This document shows, piece after piece, positions 7,676-15,989 of a DNA stretch of 64,000 nt; the stretch's first letter is position 1; every line of letters begins with the position of its first letter. Made by a program: the position numbers and the translations under genes. This DNA is from Chelatococcus sambhunathii (GTDB taxonomy: Bacteria > Pseudomonadota > Alphaproteobacteria > Rhizobiales > Methylopilaceae): assembly GCA_031316315.1 (NCBI GenBank), contig JADBEO010000019.1, positions 19,857 through 83,856 of the forward strand. The letters are read 5' to 3'. Below the pieces are notes generated by a model that had not been told where the DNA came from, did not search any database, and saw only the letters and a list, made by a program, of their open reading frames with translations.

Positions 7676-8248
7676 ATGGGCTGGAAGTCGCTTGGAGGCT
7701 GGAAGTCGCTCGGGGTCGCCTTCGTCGCGAGCTTCCTCACGGTTTCGACCGCGCAGGCCGGGTTGTTCGACTTCCTGTTCGGCCGCCGCGAGCCCGCGTC
7801 GGCTGCCGCGCCGGCGCATCCGGACGTGACGATCGCAAAGCCTGTCGCGAAGAAGCCGCTGCGGACCGCCAAGCGCCGCAAGCCGAGCGGGCTCGTCGTA
7901 CTCAACCCGCTGTCGCCCTTCGACGCCAAGCAGCAGATGGCGCGCGTCATCGACCCGGTCGCAAATCCCGACTGGTGGCTGATCGACCCGACGCTGAAGC
8001 GCGGCGACATCCTGGTGCTGGCCGACCGCGTCGTGGTGTTCAAGGGCGGCCAGATCGGCGCGCCGAAGAGCTACGCCTCGCTGGACCAGACGCGGCTTTA
8101 TAATCGGCGCGAGCGCTTGTTGATCGCCGAGATGACCAGGCAGCCGGTCCAGCCCTTCCTGCTCGCCGACAAGGCCGGCCCGCGCCAGCCCCGCCTCCTG
8201 AAGTCCGCGAGCCTGATCAGGCCGCTCGAGCTGCGACCCGGTCTCTGA
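7676..8248 (+). CDS. Hypothetical secreted protein, Lys/Arg-rich centre
   Basis: Protein of 190 aa that I do not recognise by name. Residues 1-28 look like a signal peptide (LGVAFVASFLTVSTAQA, cleavage after AQA). A basic linker follows (KPVAKKPLRTAKRRKP), then a more ordered part with RVIDPVANPDWWLIDPTLKRGDILVLADRVVVFKGG. The ATG at 7676 has GGAGGGG close by. The first codons contain an exact 14-base direct repeat (7679-7692 and 7697-7710), giving the doubled peptide GWKSLGGWKSLG, probably slippage. Upstream lies a CtrA-type box. The 3' end overlaps the convergent GNAT gene by 32 bases. Function unknown. Confidence 0.7.
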   Translation: MGWKSLGGWKSLGVAFVASFLTVSTAQAGLFDFLFGRREPASAAAPAHPDVTIAKPVAKKPLRTAKRRKPSGLVVLNPLSPFDAKQQMARVIDPVANPDWWLIDPTLKRGDILVLADRVVVFKGGQIGAPKSYASLDQTRLYNRRERLLIAEMTRQPVQPFLLADKAGPRQPRLLKSASLIRPLELRPGL

Positions 8249-8768
8249 CAGCCCCGCGCGGTGTGAAAGCGACCGCGCCTGTGCCGCGCACCTCGCCCGA
8301 CGCGCCCGCAAGCGCGCCGGCCCTGAGCTCGAGCGCGAGGAACCGGTCCCGCTCCACCGGGCCCGGCATCGCAAGCTCCGCCGTCGCCTCGCCCGAAAAG
8401 CCGAAGCGCTCGTAATAGGGCTTGTTGCCCACCAGGATCACCGCCTCGTGGCCCAGCTCCGCGGCCCGCGCCAGGCCTGCGCGCATCAGGGCGGAGCCGA
8501 CGCCGCCCTCGCGCGCCTCCGACTCGACCGCGAGCGGTCCAAGCATGAGCGCGGGACGCTCCGCTCCGATCGAAACGTGCCAGAAGCGCAGCGTGCCGAT
8601 CATGCGGCCGGAGTCGTCGACCGCCTTCAGCGCTAGTCCGCGCGCAGGAATCCGGCCCTCGCGGAGACGCTCGCAGGTCTTGGTGAAACGAGCCGGACCG
8701 AAGGCGCGGTCGAGCAGAGCCTCGCGGGCCCCGGCGTCAGCCGGAGCCTCGTCAAGAATGACGGCCAT
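8217..8768 (-). CDS. GNAT family N-acetyltransferase (YhbS-like)
   Basis: Acetyl-CoA-dependent N-acyltransferase of 183 aa, substrate unknown. The acetyl-CoA motif A is seen in LMLGPLAVESEAREGGVGSALMRAGLARAAELGHEAVILVGNKPYYERFGF (about residues 73-122), with the R/Q-x-x-G-x-G/A loop as REGGVG, and the YYxRFGF tail typical of the YhbS subgroup. N-terminal part is short and the last 60 residues are variable. Tail-to-tail overlap of 32 bases with the gene at 7676. No operon partner. Confidence 0.85.
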   Translation of the reverse strand: MAVILDEAPADAGAREALLDRAFGPARFTKTCERLREGRIPARGLALKAVDDSGRMIGTLRFWHVSIGAERPALMLGPLAVESEAREGGVGSALMRAGLARAAELGHEAVILVGNKPYYERFGFSGEATAELAMPGPVERDRFLALELRAGALAGASGEVRGTGAVAFTPRGAVRDRVAARAA

Positions 8769-8818
8769 GAAACCCTCCTGAAGGGGGTTATGACGAAATC
8801 CGAAGGTCTCCGCCGTCC

Positions 8819-8901
8819 GTCATGCCCGGACTTGATCCGGGCATCCATCTCGCCGCCCGCGTCCGCGGGCGATGGATCGCCGGGTCAGGCCCGGCGATGA
8901 C
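8819..8901. repeat. Composite palindromic repeat element
   Basis: Three nested hairpins: GCCCGG-acttgat-CCGGGC (8824-8841), ATCCATC...GATGGAT enclosing GCCCGC-gtcc-GCGGGC, and CGCCGGG-tcagg-CCCGGCG, bounded by GTCAT and ATGAC. This layout is a dispersed intergenic repeat frequent in Rhizobiales genomes (general knowledge). It lies between the GNAT gene and the 3' end of the decarboxylase gene. Confidence 0.65.
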
Positions 8902-8920
8902 GGCGGAGTGCGATCAGAGC

Positions 8921-10078
8921 TCAGATGACGTGCGAGGCCAGCGGCGCGAAGCCGTTGAAGGCGACCGCCGCATAGGTCGTGGTGTACGCCCCGCAGGCCT
9001 CGATCAGCACCTTGTCGCCGATCGAGAGGCTGACGGGCAGCGCGTAGGGCGCCTTTTCGTACATCACGTCCGCGCTGTCGCAGGTCGGGCCGGCGAGCAC
9101 GCATGGGGCGACCGCATCGCCGTCATGGGCGGTGCGGATCGGGTAGCGGATCGCCTCGTCCATCGTCTCGGCGAGGCCGCCGAACTTGCCGATGTCGAGA
9201 TAGACCCAGCGGATCTCGTCCTCGGCGTCCGACTTCTTCGAGATCAGCACCACTTCCGCCTCGATCACGCCGGCGTTGCCGACCATGCCGCGGCCCGGCT
9301 CGATGATGGTCTCCGGGATGCGGTTGCCGAAATGCGCCTTCAGCGCCTCGAAGATCGCGGCGCCGTAGGCGTCGATGGCGGGGATGTCCTTGAGGTAGCG
9401 GGTCGGGAAGCCGCCGCCGAGGTTCACCATCGACAGATAGACGCCGCGGCGCTCGCATTCGGCGAAGATGCCGGCCGCGGAGGCGAGGGCGGCGTCCCAC
9501 GCGCCGACATTGTTCTGCTGCGAGCCGACATGGAACGACACGCCATAGGCGGTCAGGCCACGGACATGGGCGTGCTCGAGCACGTCGGCGGCCATCTCGG
9601 GCACACAGCCGAACTTGCGCGACAGCGGCCACTCGGCGCCGGCGCCGTCGGCGAGGATGCGGCAGAACACGCGCGAGCCGGGAGCGGCTCGCTCGATCTT
9701 CTCGACCTCTTCGCGGCAGTCGACAGCGAACAGGCGCACGCCGCGCGCGAAGGCGGCGGCGACGTCGCGCTCCTTCTTGATGGTGTTGCCGAACGAGATG
9801 CGGTCGGGCGAGACGCCGGTCGCGAGCGCCATGTCGATCTCAACGACCGAGGCGCAGTCGAAGCACGAGCCGAGGTCGGCCAGCAGCTGCAGGATCTCCG
9901 GGGCCGGGTTCGCCTTCACGGCGTAGAACACGCGGGTGTCCGGCAGCGCGCGGGCGAACTTCGCGTAGTTCTCGCGCACGACCTCGCTGTCGACGACCAT
10001 GATCGGGCCATCGGCCTGGGCGTTCCGCAGAAATCCTCGGAGGCGGTCGTTCTCGAGGGCGTCGAGGTGAGAGGTCAT
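8921..10078 (-). CDS. odc: Ornithine/lysine decarboxylase, fold type III
   Basis: PLP enzyme of the alanine-racemase fold (385 aa, usual for the short eukaryote-like bacterial ODC/LODC) that makes putrescine from ornithine and possibly cadaverine from lysine. Motifs: FYAVKANPAPEIL with the PLP lysine (about residue 53), FDCASVVEID, SFHVGSQQ, GGGFP in the phosphate-binding loop, EPGR, and AGPTCDSADV with the catalytic Cys near the C-terminus, followed by GAYTTTYA. Putrescine feeds the homospermidine synthase at 2084-3517. Start ATG at 10078. A 620-base gap upstream carries a structured leader that fits the speF RNA, suggesting riboregulation. Confidence 0.93.
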   Translation of the reverse strand: MTSHLDALENDRLRGFLRNAQADGPIMVVDSEVVRENYAKFARALPDTRVFYAVKANPAPEILQLLADLGSCFDCASVVEIDMALATGVSPDRISFGNTIKKERDVAAAFARGVRLFAVDCREEVEKIERAAPGSRVFCRILADGAGAEWPLSRKFGCVPEMAADVLEHAHVRGLTAYGVSFHVGSQQNNVGAWDAALASAAGIFAECERRGVYLSMVNLGGGFPTRYLKDIPAIDAYGAAIFEALKAHFGNRIPETIIEPGRGMVGNAGVIEAEVVLISKKSDAEDEIRWVYLDIGKFGGLAETMDEAIRYPIRTAHDGDAVAPCVLAGPTCDSADVMYEKAPYALPVSLSIGDKVLIEACGAYTTTYAAVAFNGFAPLASHVI

Positions 10079-10560
10079 GGCCGTGAAGTCCCAAACACGA
10101 TGTGTCGTGGTGGACCGACGCGCGTCCGGCCCGCGCGGTGTGGAGACACGCGGCTCGAAAGGGTGCGTCGTTCCGTGGCCGGCCTCTTGCGAAGCCGAAC
10201 CGCTCGATCACGCCGTAGTCACGACAATCCCCGGACACGGATGTCCGTTGCTTGGAACCGTCGCCACGCCTGGTCTGGGAGTTACCCGCGCCACGCGCCC
10301 GGCAAGGAAGTAGTCGCCTCTTTAGTGTCGCCGGCCTTTGGAGAGCCGACAGAGACCAAAAAAGCCCTCTACGTCGTTGCTTCACGTCGCGTCCGCCGCC
10401 GGAGAGGCGACTTAGAGCCGGTTGGGATTTCCGGCCATCGGGTTGCCCGGCGGGGAGTTCCCGCCAACCCGACACACGACACAGGCACGCGCGAAATTGG
10501 GCAGGCGCGGAGATATGCGCGTTCGCCCCGGCGCGCAAGCGAAACGTTTGATTTGTGACA
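10079..10560 (-). ncRNA. Structured 5' leader of the decarboxylase gene, probable speF RNA
   Basis: A speF motif RNA is known upstream of alphaproteobacterial ornithine decarboxylase genes, and this leader has the right place, strand and size. Seen directly: a perfect 10-bp long-range stem (10312-10321 with 10403-10412) enclosing about 80 bases; a hairpin at 10439-10471 with arms CGGGTT/AACCCG and GGCGGG/CCCGCC; and a purine-rich stretch followed by TTTTTT (minus strand, around 10358-10366). Outer boundaries are estimated. A covariance-model search with Rfam RF00518 would confirm it. Confidence 0.55.
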
Positions 10561-10702
10561 GGGTTTTTTCCTGACGGATTCTTAATCGCCAAGAGCATGT
10601 TCGCCGGCCGGCCCGACCTTGCTCGAAATCGAGGCGACGGATACGACTCGGCTCCCGCCCGAGGCGTCTCGGGCCCCGCCGACGATCGATCCCCGGACAG
10701 CG

Positions 10703-12373
10703 ATGCCCGACACAAAGCTTCCGCCCGTCTCGCGCCGTCGCGCGCTCGCTCTGGCCTCCGGCGTCGCGGCCGCGGCGCTGCTCTGTGGAGATCCGCTCCG
10801 CGCGCAGCAGCAGCCGGCGCGCCCCTTCAGCTATGACGACGTTCTTCAGCGGGCGCGCGATCTCGCGACCCGGCCCTACGACGTCGGCGCCAAGGAACTG
10901 CCGCAAGAGCTGCACAGGCTCTCGTTCGATCAGTACCGCAACATCAACTTCCGGCCCGAGAAGTCGCTGCTCGACGCCGGCGGCAGCCCGTTCCGGATGC
11001 AGCTGTTCCACCCCGGCTTCCTGTTCGTCCGGCCGGTCGTGGTGAACATCGTGCGCGACGGCATCGCCGCGCCGGTGCCCTACGCCGCGGCGATGTTCGA
11101 CTATGGCGGGCTGAAGCTGGCCCGCCCGCTGCCGGTGGACCTCGGCTTCGGAGGCTTCAAGCTGGCCTATCCGCTCAACGACCCGCGCAACTTCGATGAG
11201 CTGATCTCCTTCATCGGCGCGAGCTACTTCCGCGTGCTCGGCCGTGGCGACGTCTACGGCCTGTCGGCGCGCGGAGCGACGGTCGGCACCGGCGGCCCTG
11301 CCGGGACGGAAGAGTTCCCCGAATTCCGCGAATTCTGGATAGAACAACCGGGCGCGAACGCCAGCCGCGTCGTCATTTTTGCGCTCATGGACAGCAAGTC
11401 GCTGACCGGCGCCTACCGCTTTGAGGTCTATCCGGGCGAGGACACGGTGGTGGAGGTCTCGGCGACGATCGTCCCGCGCAAGCCGATCGAGAAGCTCGGC
11501 ATCGCGCCGCTCACCTCGATGTTCTACTACGCCGAGCTGAACCGTTCGACCTTCACCGACTTCCGCCCCGAGCTGCACGACAGCGACGGTTTGCTGATCC
11601 ACACCGGCACCGGCGAGTGGCTCTGGCGTCCGCTGGTCAATCCGGAGCGTGATCCGGAGACCTCGCAGTTTCTCGATCGCAACCCGAAGGGTTTCGGTCT
11701 GATCCAGCGCGACCGGAACTACGATCACTACCAGGATCTCGAGCTCGCCTACGAGAACCGGCCGAGCTACTGGATCGAGCCGCATGGGGAATGGGGCGAC
11801 GGGCGAATCGAACTCTTCGCATTCCACACCGGCGACGAGACGAACGACAACACCGTCATGTACTGGGTGCCGAAGGCGCCGGTGGAGCCGGGCAAGGAGC
11901 TCGCCTTCGCTTACCGCCTGACCTGCATGCCCGACGACAGTCAGATCAATCGCGGCGGGCGCGTGGTGAACACCTTCTCGGCGCCTGCCGCCGCGCTCGG
12001 CGCGCCGGAAGGGCCGGGCGAGGGCACCCAGCGCTTCCTGATCGACTTCGTCGGCGGGGAACTCGCCTACTACCTCAAGGACCCGACCAAGGTTTCGATC
12101 GTCTCTTCGGTGTCGTCGGGCCAGCTGATCCGCAGCTTCCTGATGCGCAATCCGAAGGTCGACGGCTTCCGCGTCGGCATCGATGTCAGGGCGGAGAAGG
12201 GCCAGACGGTCGACATCCGCTGCTTCCTGAAGGCCGGCGACCGGGCGCTGACAGAGACATGGACGCTGCCCTTCCGTCGCCTCGAGCCGCTGCCGCCGCC
12301 TCCGCCGCCGGCGCAGCCCGAGCCGGCCGCCCAGCCTGCGCCTGCGCCGCAGCCCGAGTCGCAGAGGCCGTAA
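10703..12373 (+). CDS. opgG: Glucan biosynthesis protein G (OpgG/MdoG)
   Basis: Periplasmic protein of 556 aa for osmoregulated periplasmic glucan synthesis. N-terminus RRRALALASGVAAAALLCG is Tat-like (twin Arg followed by a hydrophobic stretch). The family body runs from about residue 40 to 525: FSYDDVLQRARDLATRPY, YRNINFRPEKSLL, FYYAELNRSTFTDFRPELHDSDGLLI, GTGEWLWRPLVNP, FGLIQRDRNYDHYQDLELAYENRPS and TNDNTVMYWVPK. The C-terminal 30 residues are Pro/Gln/Ala repeats. The ATG at 10703 follows GGACAG; the long gap upstream belongs mainly to the opposite-strand odc leader. The usual glucosyltransferase partner opgH is not adjacent, unlike in enterobacteria. Confidence 0.92.
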   Translation: MPDTKLPPVSRRRALALASGVAAAALLCGDPLRAQQQPARPFSYDDVLQRARDLATRPYDVGAKELPQELHRLSFDQYRNINFRPEKSLLDAGGSPFRMQLFHPGFLFVRPVVVNIVRDGIAAPVPYAAAMFDYGGLKLARPLPVDLGFGGFKLAYPLNDPRNFDELISFIGASYFRVLGRGDVYGLSARGATVGTGGPAGTEEFPEFREFWIEQPGANASRVVIFALMDSKSLTGAYRFEVYPGEDTVVEVSATIVPRKPIEKLGIAPLTSMFYYAELNRSTFTDFRPELHDSDGLLIHTGTGEWLWRPLVNPERDPETSQFLDRNPKGFGLIQRDRNYDHYQDLELAYENRPSYWIEPHGEWGDGRIELFAFHTGDETNDNTVMYWVPKAPVEPGKELAFAYRLTCMPDDSQINRGGRVVNTFSAPAAALGAPEGPGEGTQRFLIDFVGGELAYYLKDPTKVSIVSSVSSGQLIRSFLMRNPKVDGFRVGIDVRAEKGQTVDIRCFLKAGDRALTETWTLPFRRLEPLPPPPPPAQPEPAAQPAPAPQPESQRP

Positions 12374-12382
12374 GGCGTCCCG

Positions 12383-13453
12383 TCATCCCCGCGCGACCGC
12401 CACGCCCTTGATCAGGGCGTAGACGACGCGACCGGGCGCGAGACCGAGTTCATCGGCCGAACGGCGGGTGATTTCCGACTTCAACACCGCGCCGCCGACG
12501 TCGACCAGTACGGTCGCGTAGGGCCCGTCGCTGCGGGCGATCTTGCGGACGACGCCCGGCAGGACGTTGCGCACCGAGCACCGCGGCGGCGGGTCGAGCG
12601 ACAGCGCGACGTCGCGCGCAAGCAGCCTGAGGCGGGCGGTTCCGCCGACCTCGCCCAGCACGCCCGGCGCCCAGAGCCGATGCCGCCCCAGCGCGAAGCC
12701 CGACAGCTGGTAGCGCTCGTCGATCTCGTCGATGACCGCCTCCACCACGACGCCGTCGAGAAAGCGGTCGCCCGCGCTGACGAGTCCGGCGGAGGCGATC
12801 GCAGCCTCGACCGCGCCTTGCGCGGAAATCTTGCCGTCCTCCAGCACGACGAGCCGGTCGGCGAGCCGCCGCGCTTCTTCGAGCGCATGGGTGACGTAGA
12901 GGACGGGCAGGGCTGTCTGCGCCACGACCCGCTCGAGGAACGGCATGATCTCCGCCTTGCGCTCGCTGTCGAGCGCCGCCAGCGGCTCGTCGAACAGCAA
13001 AGCGCGAGGTCCGGACAGCAGTGCGCGTCCGATCGCGACGCGCTGGCGCTCCCCGCCGGACAGCGAGCGCGGCCGCCGGCCGAGCAGCGGCGCGACGCCG
13101 AGCGTATCGACCACCTCGTCGAAGTCGGGCTCGGCCGCCCCGTGACGCCTGCGCCCGAACATGAGGTTCGATTTCACGGAGAGGTGCGGAAACAGCCGGC
13201 TGTCCTGGAACACGACGCCGATCCGCCGCTTGCGCGCCGGCAGGTCGATGCGCCGGGATCTCTCATAAAGAGTGTCCGGGCCGAGCGTGATGCGCCCGTC
13301 GTCGGGCCGCGCGAGGCCGGCCACCGCCGCGACCAGCGTCGACTTGCCGGCGCCTGAACGTCCGAGCACCGCGGTCACGCCCGGCGGCGCCTCGAACACG
13401 ACGTCGAGCGAGAAGCCGCCGACTGTGCGGAGAATGTCGACGGAAAGAGTCAT
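12383..13453 (-). CDS. modC: Molybdate ABC transporter, ATP-binding protein
   Basis: ATPase of the molybdate importer (356 aa). Walker A GRSGAGKST (about residues 31-39), Q-loop VFQDSRLFPHLSV, signature SLSGGERQRVAIGRAL, Walker B ALLFDEPLAALD and H-loop YVTHALEEA are intact. The C-terminal part (about 285-355, SVRNVLPGVVRKIARSDGPYATVLVDVGG) is the Mop molybdate-binding domain that distinguishes ModC from other ABC ATPases. Its start overlaps the modB stop by four bases. Converges on opgG with nine bases between stops. Confidence 0.95.
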   Translation of the reverse strand: MTLSVDILRTVGGFSLDVVFEAPPGVTAVLGRSGAGKSTLVAAVAGLARPDDGRITLGPDTLYERSRRIDLPARKRRIGVVFQDSRLFPHLSVKSNLMFGRRRHGAAEPDFDEVVDTLGVAPLLGRRPRSLSGGERQRVAIGRALLSGPRALLFDEPLAALDSERKAEIMPFLERVVAQTALPVLYVTHALEEARRLADRLVVLEDGKISAQGAVEAAIASAGLVSAGDRFLDGVVVEAVIDEIDERYQLSGFALGRHRLWAPGVLGEVGGTARLRLLARDVALSLDPPPRCSVRNVLPGVVRKIARSDGPYATVLVDVGGAVLKSEITRRSADELGLAPGRVVYALIKGVAVARG

Positions 13454-14133
13454 CCGTCGATCCGTCCGGCGAGTCGGCGCGCGAGAATTTCGGAGGCGAT
13501 CAGCGCGGCGAGCGACAGCGCGATCGAGACCAGCACAAGCCTGAGCGCCGCGTCGTCTCCGCCGGGCGTCTGGGTCAGCGTGTAGATCGCGGCCGGCAGG
13601 GTGCGCGTCTCCCCGGGAATGTTCGAGACGAAGGTGATGGTCGCGCCGAACTCCCCGAGCGCCTTGGCGAAGGCGAGCACGATCCCGGCGAGCAGGCCGG
13701 GCACGGCGAGCGGCAGCGTGACGGCGAAGAACACGCCGAGGCGGCCCGCGCCGAGGGTCGAGGCGGCGTCCTCGAGCCGCCGGTCGACGGCCTCCAGCGA
13801 CAGACGGATCGCGCGCACCATCAGCGGAAAGCCCATGACGGCCGCCGCCAGCGCTGCGCCCGTCCAGCGGAACGAAAACACCAAGCCGCAGCAGGCCTCG
13901 AGCGCCTGTCCGATCGGACCGCGGCGTCCGAAACCGATCAGCAGCAGATAGCCGGTCACGACCGGCGGCATGACGAGCGGCAGGTGGACCAGCCCGTCCA
14001 GCAACGTCTTGCCCCAGAATTTTCCGCGCGCCAGCGCGAGCGCGACGAGCACCGCGAAGGGCAGGCTGGCGAGCGTCGCGACGCTCGCGACCAGCAGGCT
14101 CAGCCGGATGGCGACGAGGTCCTCCGGCTCCAC
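13450..14133 (-). CDS. modB: Molybdate ABC transporter, permease
   Basis: Inner-membrane permease, 227 aa, about five to six helices. It contains the binding-protein-dependent transport signature EFGATITFVSNIPGETRTLPAAIY (EAA loop region, about residues 160-185) characteristic of ModB, and MPPVVTGYLLLIGFGRRGPIG. Start GTG at 14133 is chosen; the reading frame continues upstream through LETLAAGLG to just after the modA stop, so a CTG start about 24 codon-bases earlier cannot be excluded. It lies between modA (31-base gap) and modC (4-base overlap). Confidence 0.93.
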   Translation of the reverse strand: MEPEDLVAIRLSLLVASVATLASLPFAVLVALALARGKFWGKTLLDGLVHLPLVMPPVVTGYLLLIGFGRRGPIGQALEACCGLVFSFRWTGAALAAAVMGFPLMVRAIRLSLEAVDRRLEDAASTLGAGRLGVFFAVTLPLAVPGLLAGIVLAFAKALGEFGATITFVSNIPGETRTLPAAIYTLTQTPGGDDAALRLVLVSIALSLAALIASEILARRLAGRIDG

Positions 14134-14164
14134 TCCAAGCCCTGCCGCGAGCGTCTCCAGCGCG

Positions 14165-15010
14165 TCAGCTCCCCGAGGGCGGCGCGATCACGGTGAAGCC
14201 CGCCTCCTCGAAGGTCTTCTTCGCGCCGGCGGAGGACAGCCGATTCAGGAAGGCGTCGGCGTTCGAGCTGGTCGCGCTCTTCAGCTTGGCCATGGGATAG
14301 ATGATCGGCGGGTGGCTGTCCGCCGGGAATGTCCCGACGACCTTGACGCCTTTGTCGGCGGCCGCGTCCGTCTTGTAGACGATCCCGAGAGGCGCCTCGC
14401 CGCGCGCGACCAGCGCGAGCGCCGCGCGCACGTTCTCCGCGCCCGCGACCTTGCCGGAGACGCTCGGCCAGATCCCGAGCTTCTCGAGCGCCGCCTTGCC
14501 GTATTTGCCGGCCGGGACCGAGGAGACCTCGCCCATGGCGAAGCGCCCGTCGCCGAGCAGGGCGGCGAGATCGACGCCCGATTTCAGCTCGACGTCGCCC
14601 TTCGACCAGTCCTTTGAGGCGACCAGCACCAGCCGATTGCCGAGCAGGTCGACGCGGGTGGCGGGAACGATGAGGTCCTTCTGCGCGACATAGTCCATCC
14701 ACGGCACGTCGGCGGAGATGAACAGGTCGGCCGGGGCCGCCTGCTCGATCTGCTTGGCGAGCGCGGAGGAGGCCGCGTAGCTCGCCTTGACCTCGACGCC
14801 GCTCTCCCTGGTCCAGTCCTTGGCTATGGCGTCGAGCGCGTTCTTGAGCGAGGCCGCGGCGAACACGACGACCGGAGCCTTGGCGTCGGCTCGCGCCGCG
14901 CCCGAACCCGCGGCAGCGTTCGCGACCTCGGCAAGCGCTGCGAAGGGCTGCGCCGCGATGGCGATCGCGATCGCGACGCCGCCGAAAATCCTGCGGGTGA
15001 TGATGGACAT
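14165..15010 (-). CDS. modA: Molybdate ABC transporter, periplasmic binding protein
   Basis: Substrate-binding protein of 281 aa. Residues 1-28 are a signal peptide (IFGGVAIAIAIAAQPFAALA). The mature part shows the ModA pattern VVFAAASLKNALDAIAKDW, YAASSALAKQIEQAAPADLFISADVPWMDY, NRLVLVASK, FAMGEVSSVPAGKYGKAALEKLG and a final DAFLNRLSSAGAKKTFEEAGF. First gene of modABC. Molybdenum would be needed for the cofactor of MsrP, also in this window. No ModE box or Moco riboswitch was recognised upstream. Confidence 0.94.
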   Translation of the reverse strand: MSIITRRIFGGVAIAIAIAAQPFAALAEVANAAAGSGAARADAKAPVVVFAAASLKNALDAIAKDWTRESGVEVKASYAASSALAKQIEQAAPADLFISADVPWMDYVAQKDLIVPATRVDLLGNRLVLVASKDWSKGDVELKSGVDLAALLGDGRFAMGEVSSVPAGKYGKAALEKLGIWPSVSGKVAGAENVRAALALVARGEAPLGIVYKTDAAADKGVKVVGTFPADSHPPIIYPMAKLKSATSSNADAFLNRLSSAGAKKTFEEAGFTVIAPPSGS

Positions 15011-15165
15011 GGGCTTTCGTCTCCGCCGGCGCCTGCGGCCGCCGAGCGATCGTGTGGGAGCGGAAAGCCGCGTCGGCTTCCATCGGGGCCGTGCGGAAAC
15101 GCGGTCGGACCGCCCTCAGCGGCGGCGCTGCAAACGATGCCAAACCCGCCGCTACGGAGCAAGCG

Positions 15166-15185
15166 CGCGCCGAACGCTCGGCGCG
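15166..15185. other. Perfect hairpin upstream of modA
   Basis: CGCGCCGA pairs with TCGGCGCG around a 4-base loop in the 280-base divergent gap between modA and the gene at 15291. No T-tract. It would fold in the modA leader if transcription starts upstream of it; role unknown. Confidence 0.3.
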
Positions 15186-15290
15186 GCTCTGCAGCCACAC
15201 TCGCTAAAAGTTGGACCTCAACGGATCCCTAACCGATTCCGGACGTTTATAGCCCCGTGGGCGAACTGACGGTTCCGGGGATCTGAGTTT

Positions 15291-15746
15291 ATGCGCGTCG
15301 CGATCTTCCTCTGCGCCATTCTGGCGTTTGTTCTGGCCGCGGCCGCGCTGCCGACCAGCCTTCCGGCCGAAGCGGGCGCGGCTCAGCAGAACCACCCCCA
15401 GACGGTTCGCAGCGCCCAGGACCTGAAGGCCACCGTGGCCGCCCTGGAGACCGCCCTTCGCCGGCGCGGCGTGGAGACGTTGGTGAAGGTCGAGCGGCCC
15501 GGCCCGAACGGTCCGGCCACGCTCGTGATGTTCGTCGACCCGACTCACCAGAGCGATCCGACCGGCTACGCCATGGACGAGATCGAGCCGCGCCTGCGCG
15601 TGCTGGTCTCGGAAAACGGCGGCGCGGTTTCGATCGCCTTCGACGACGCGCGCACCCTTGCCCGCCGCGCCGGCCTCGACCTCGAGGAGGCGACGACCGC
15701 GAACCGCGCGCTGCTCGACGCCGCCAACGAGGCCGCGGCGTCGTAA
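15291..15746 (+). CDS. Hypothetical exported protein, remotely DUF302-like
   Basis: Protein of 151 aa with a signal peptide (residues 1-28, IFLCAILAFVLAAAALPTSLPAEAGA). The body has an N-terminal helix rich in Leu (QDLKATVAALETALRRRGV), then VKVERPGPNGPATLVMFVDPTH, and EPRLRVLVSENGGAVSIAFDDARTLARRAGL. The last segment resembles the end of DUF302 domains (LPLRVLVWED...YNDPxxLA), so a DUF302-like fold is possible but unproven. The ATG at 15291 lies 280 bases from modA. A good terminator follows at 15805. Function unknown. Confidence 0.7.
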   Translation: MRVAIFLCAILAFVLAAAALPTSLPAEAGAAQQNHPQTVRSAQDLKATVAALETALRRRGVETLVKVERPGPNGPATLVMFVDPTHQSDPTGYAMDEIEPRLRVLVSENGGAVSIAFDDARTLARRAGLDLEEATTANRALLDAANEAAAS

Positions 15747-15804
15747 GTCGGCCCTTCGATCGTCCGGGCCGACAGGCCGAGCGCGATCCTCGACTGACGT
15801 TCAG

Positions 15805-15837
15805 AGCCCGGCTCCTCGCGCGCCGGGCTTTTTCTTT
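15805..15837 (+). terminator. Rho-independent terminator
   Basis: AGCCCGGC (15805-15812) pairs with GCCGGGCT (15822-15829) around a 9-base loop, followed by TTTTTCTTT. It ends the transcript of the exported protein gene at 15291-15746. Confidence 0.8.
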
Positions 15838-15902
15838 GCGGGTCTCGCCACGCGCGTCGCTCCACGAACTTCACAATCTGTTTCATACGTCTTCACGCCG
15901 GC

Positions 15903-15927
15903 GGAACGAGGGTCCACTGTGGGCGTT
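15903..15927 (+). promoter_or_regulatory. EcfG-type general stress promoter
   Basis: GGAAC (15903-15907), 16-base spacer, CGTT (15924-15927); exact match to the EcfG consensus. The hydrolase start codon is at 15990, giving a leader of about 55 bases. Confidence 0.7.
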
Positions 15928-15989
15928 CCAGGAAGTTGGCCTCAAGACGCGGGCGAACCGCGCGGGGCCCCGTCGCGAGGAGACGCCGC

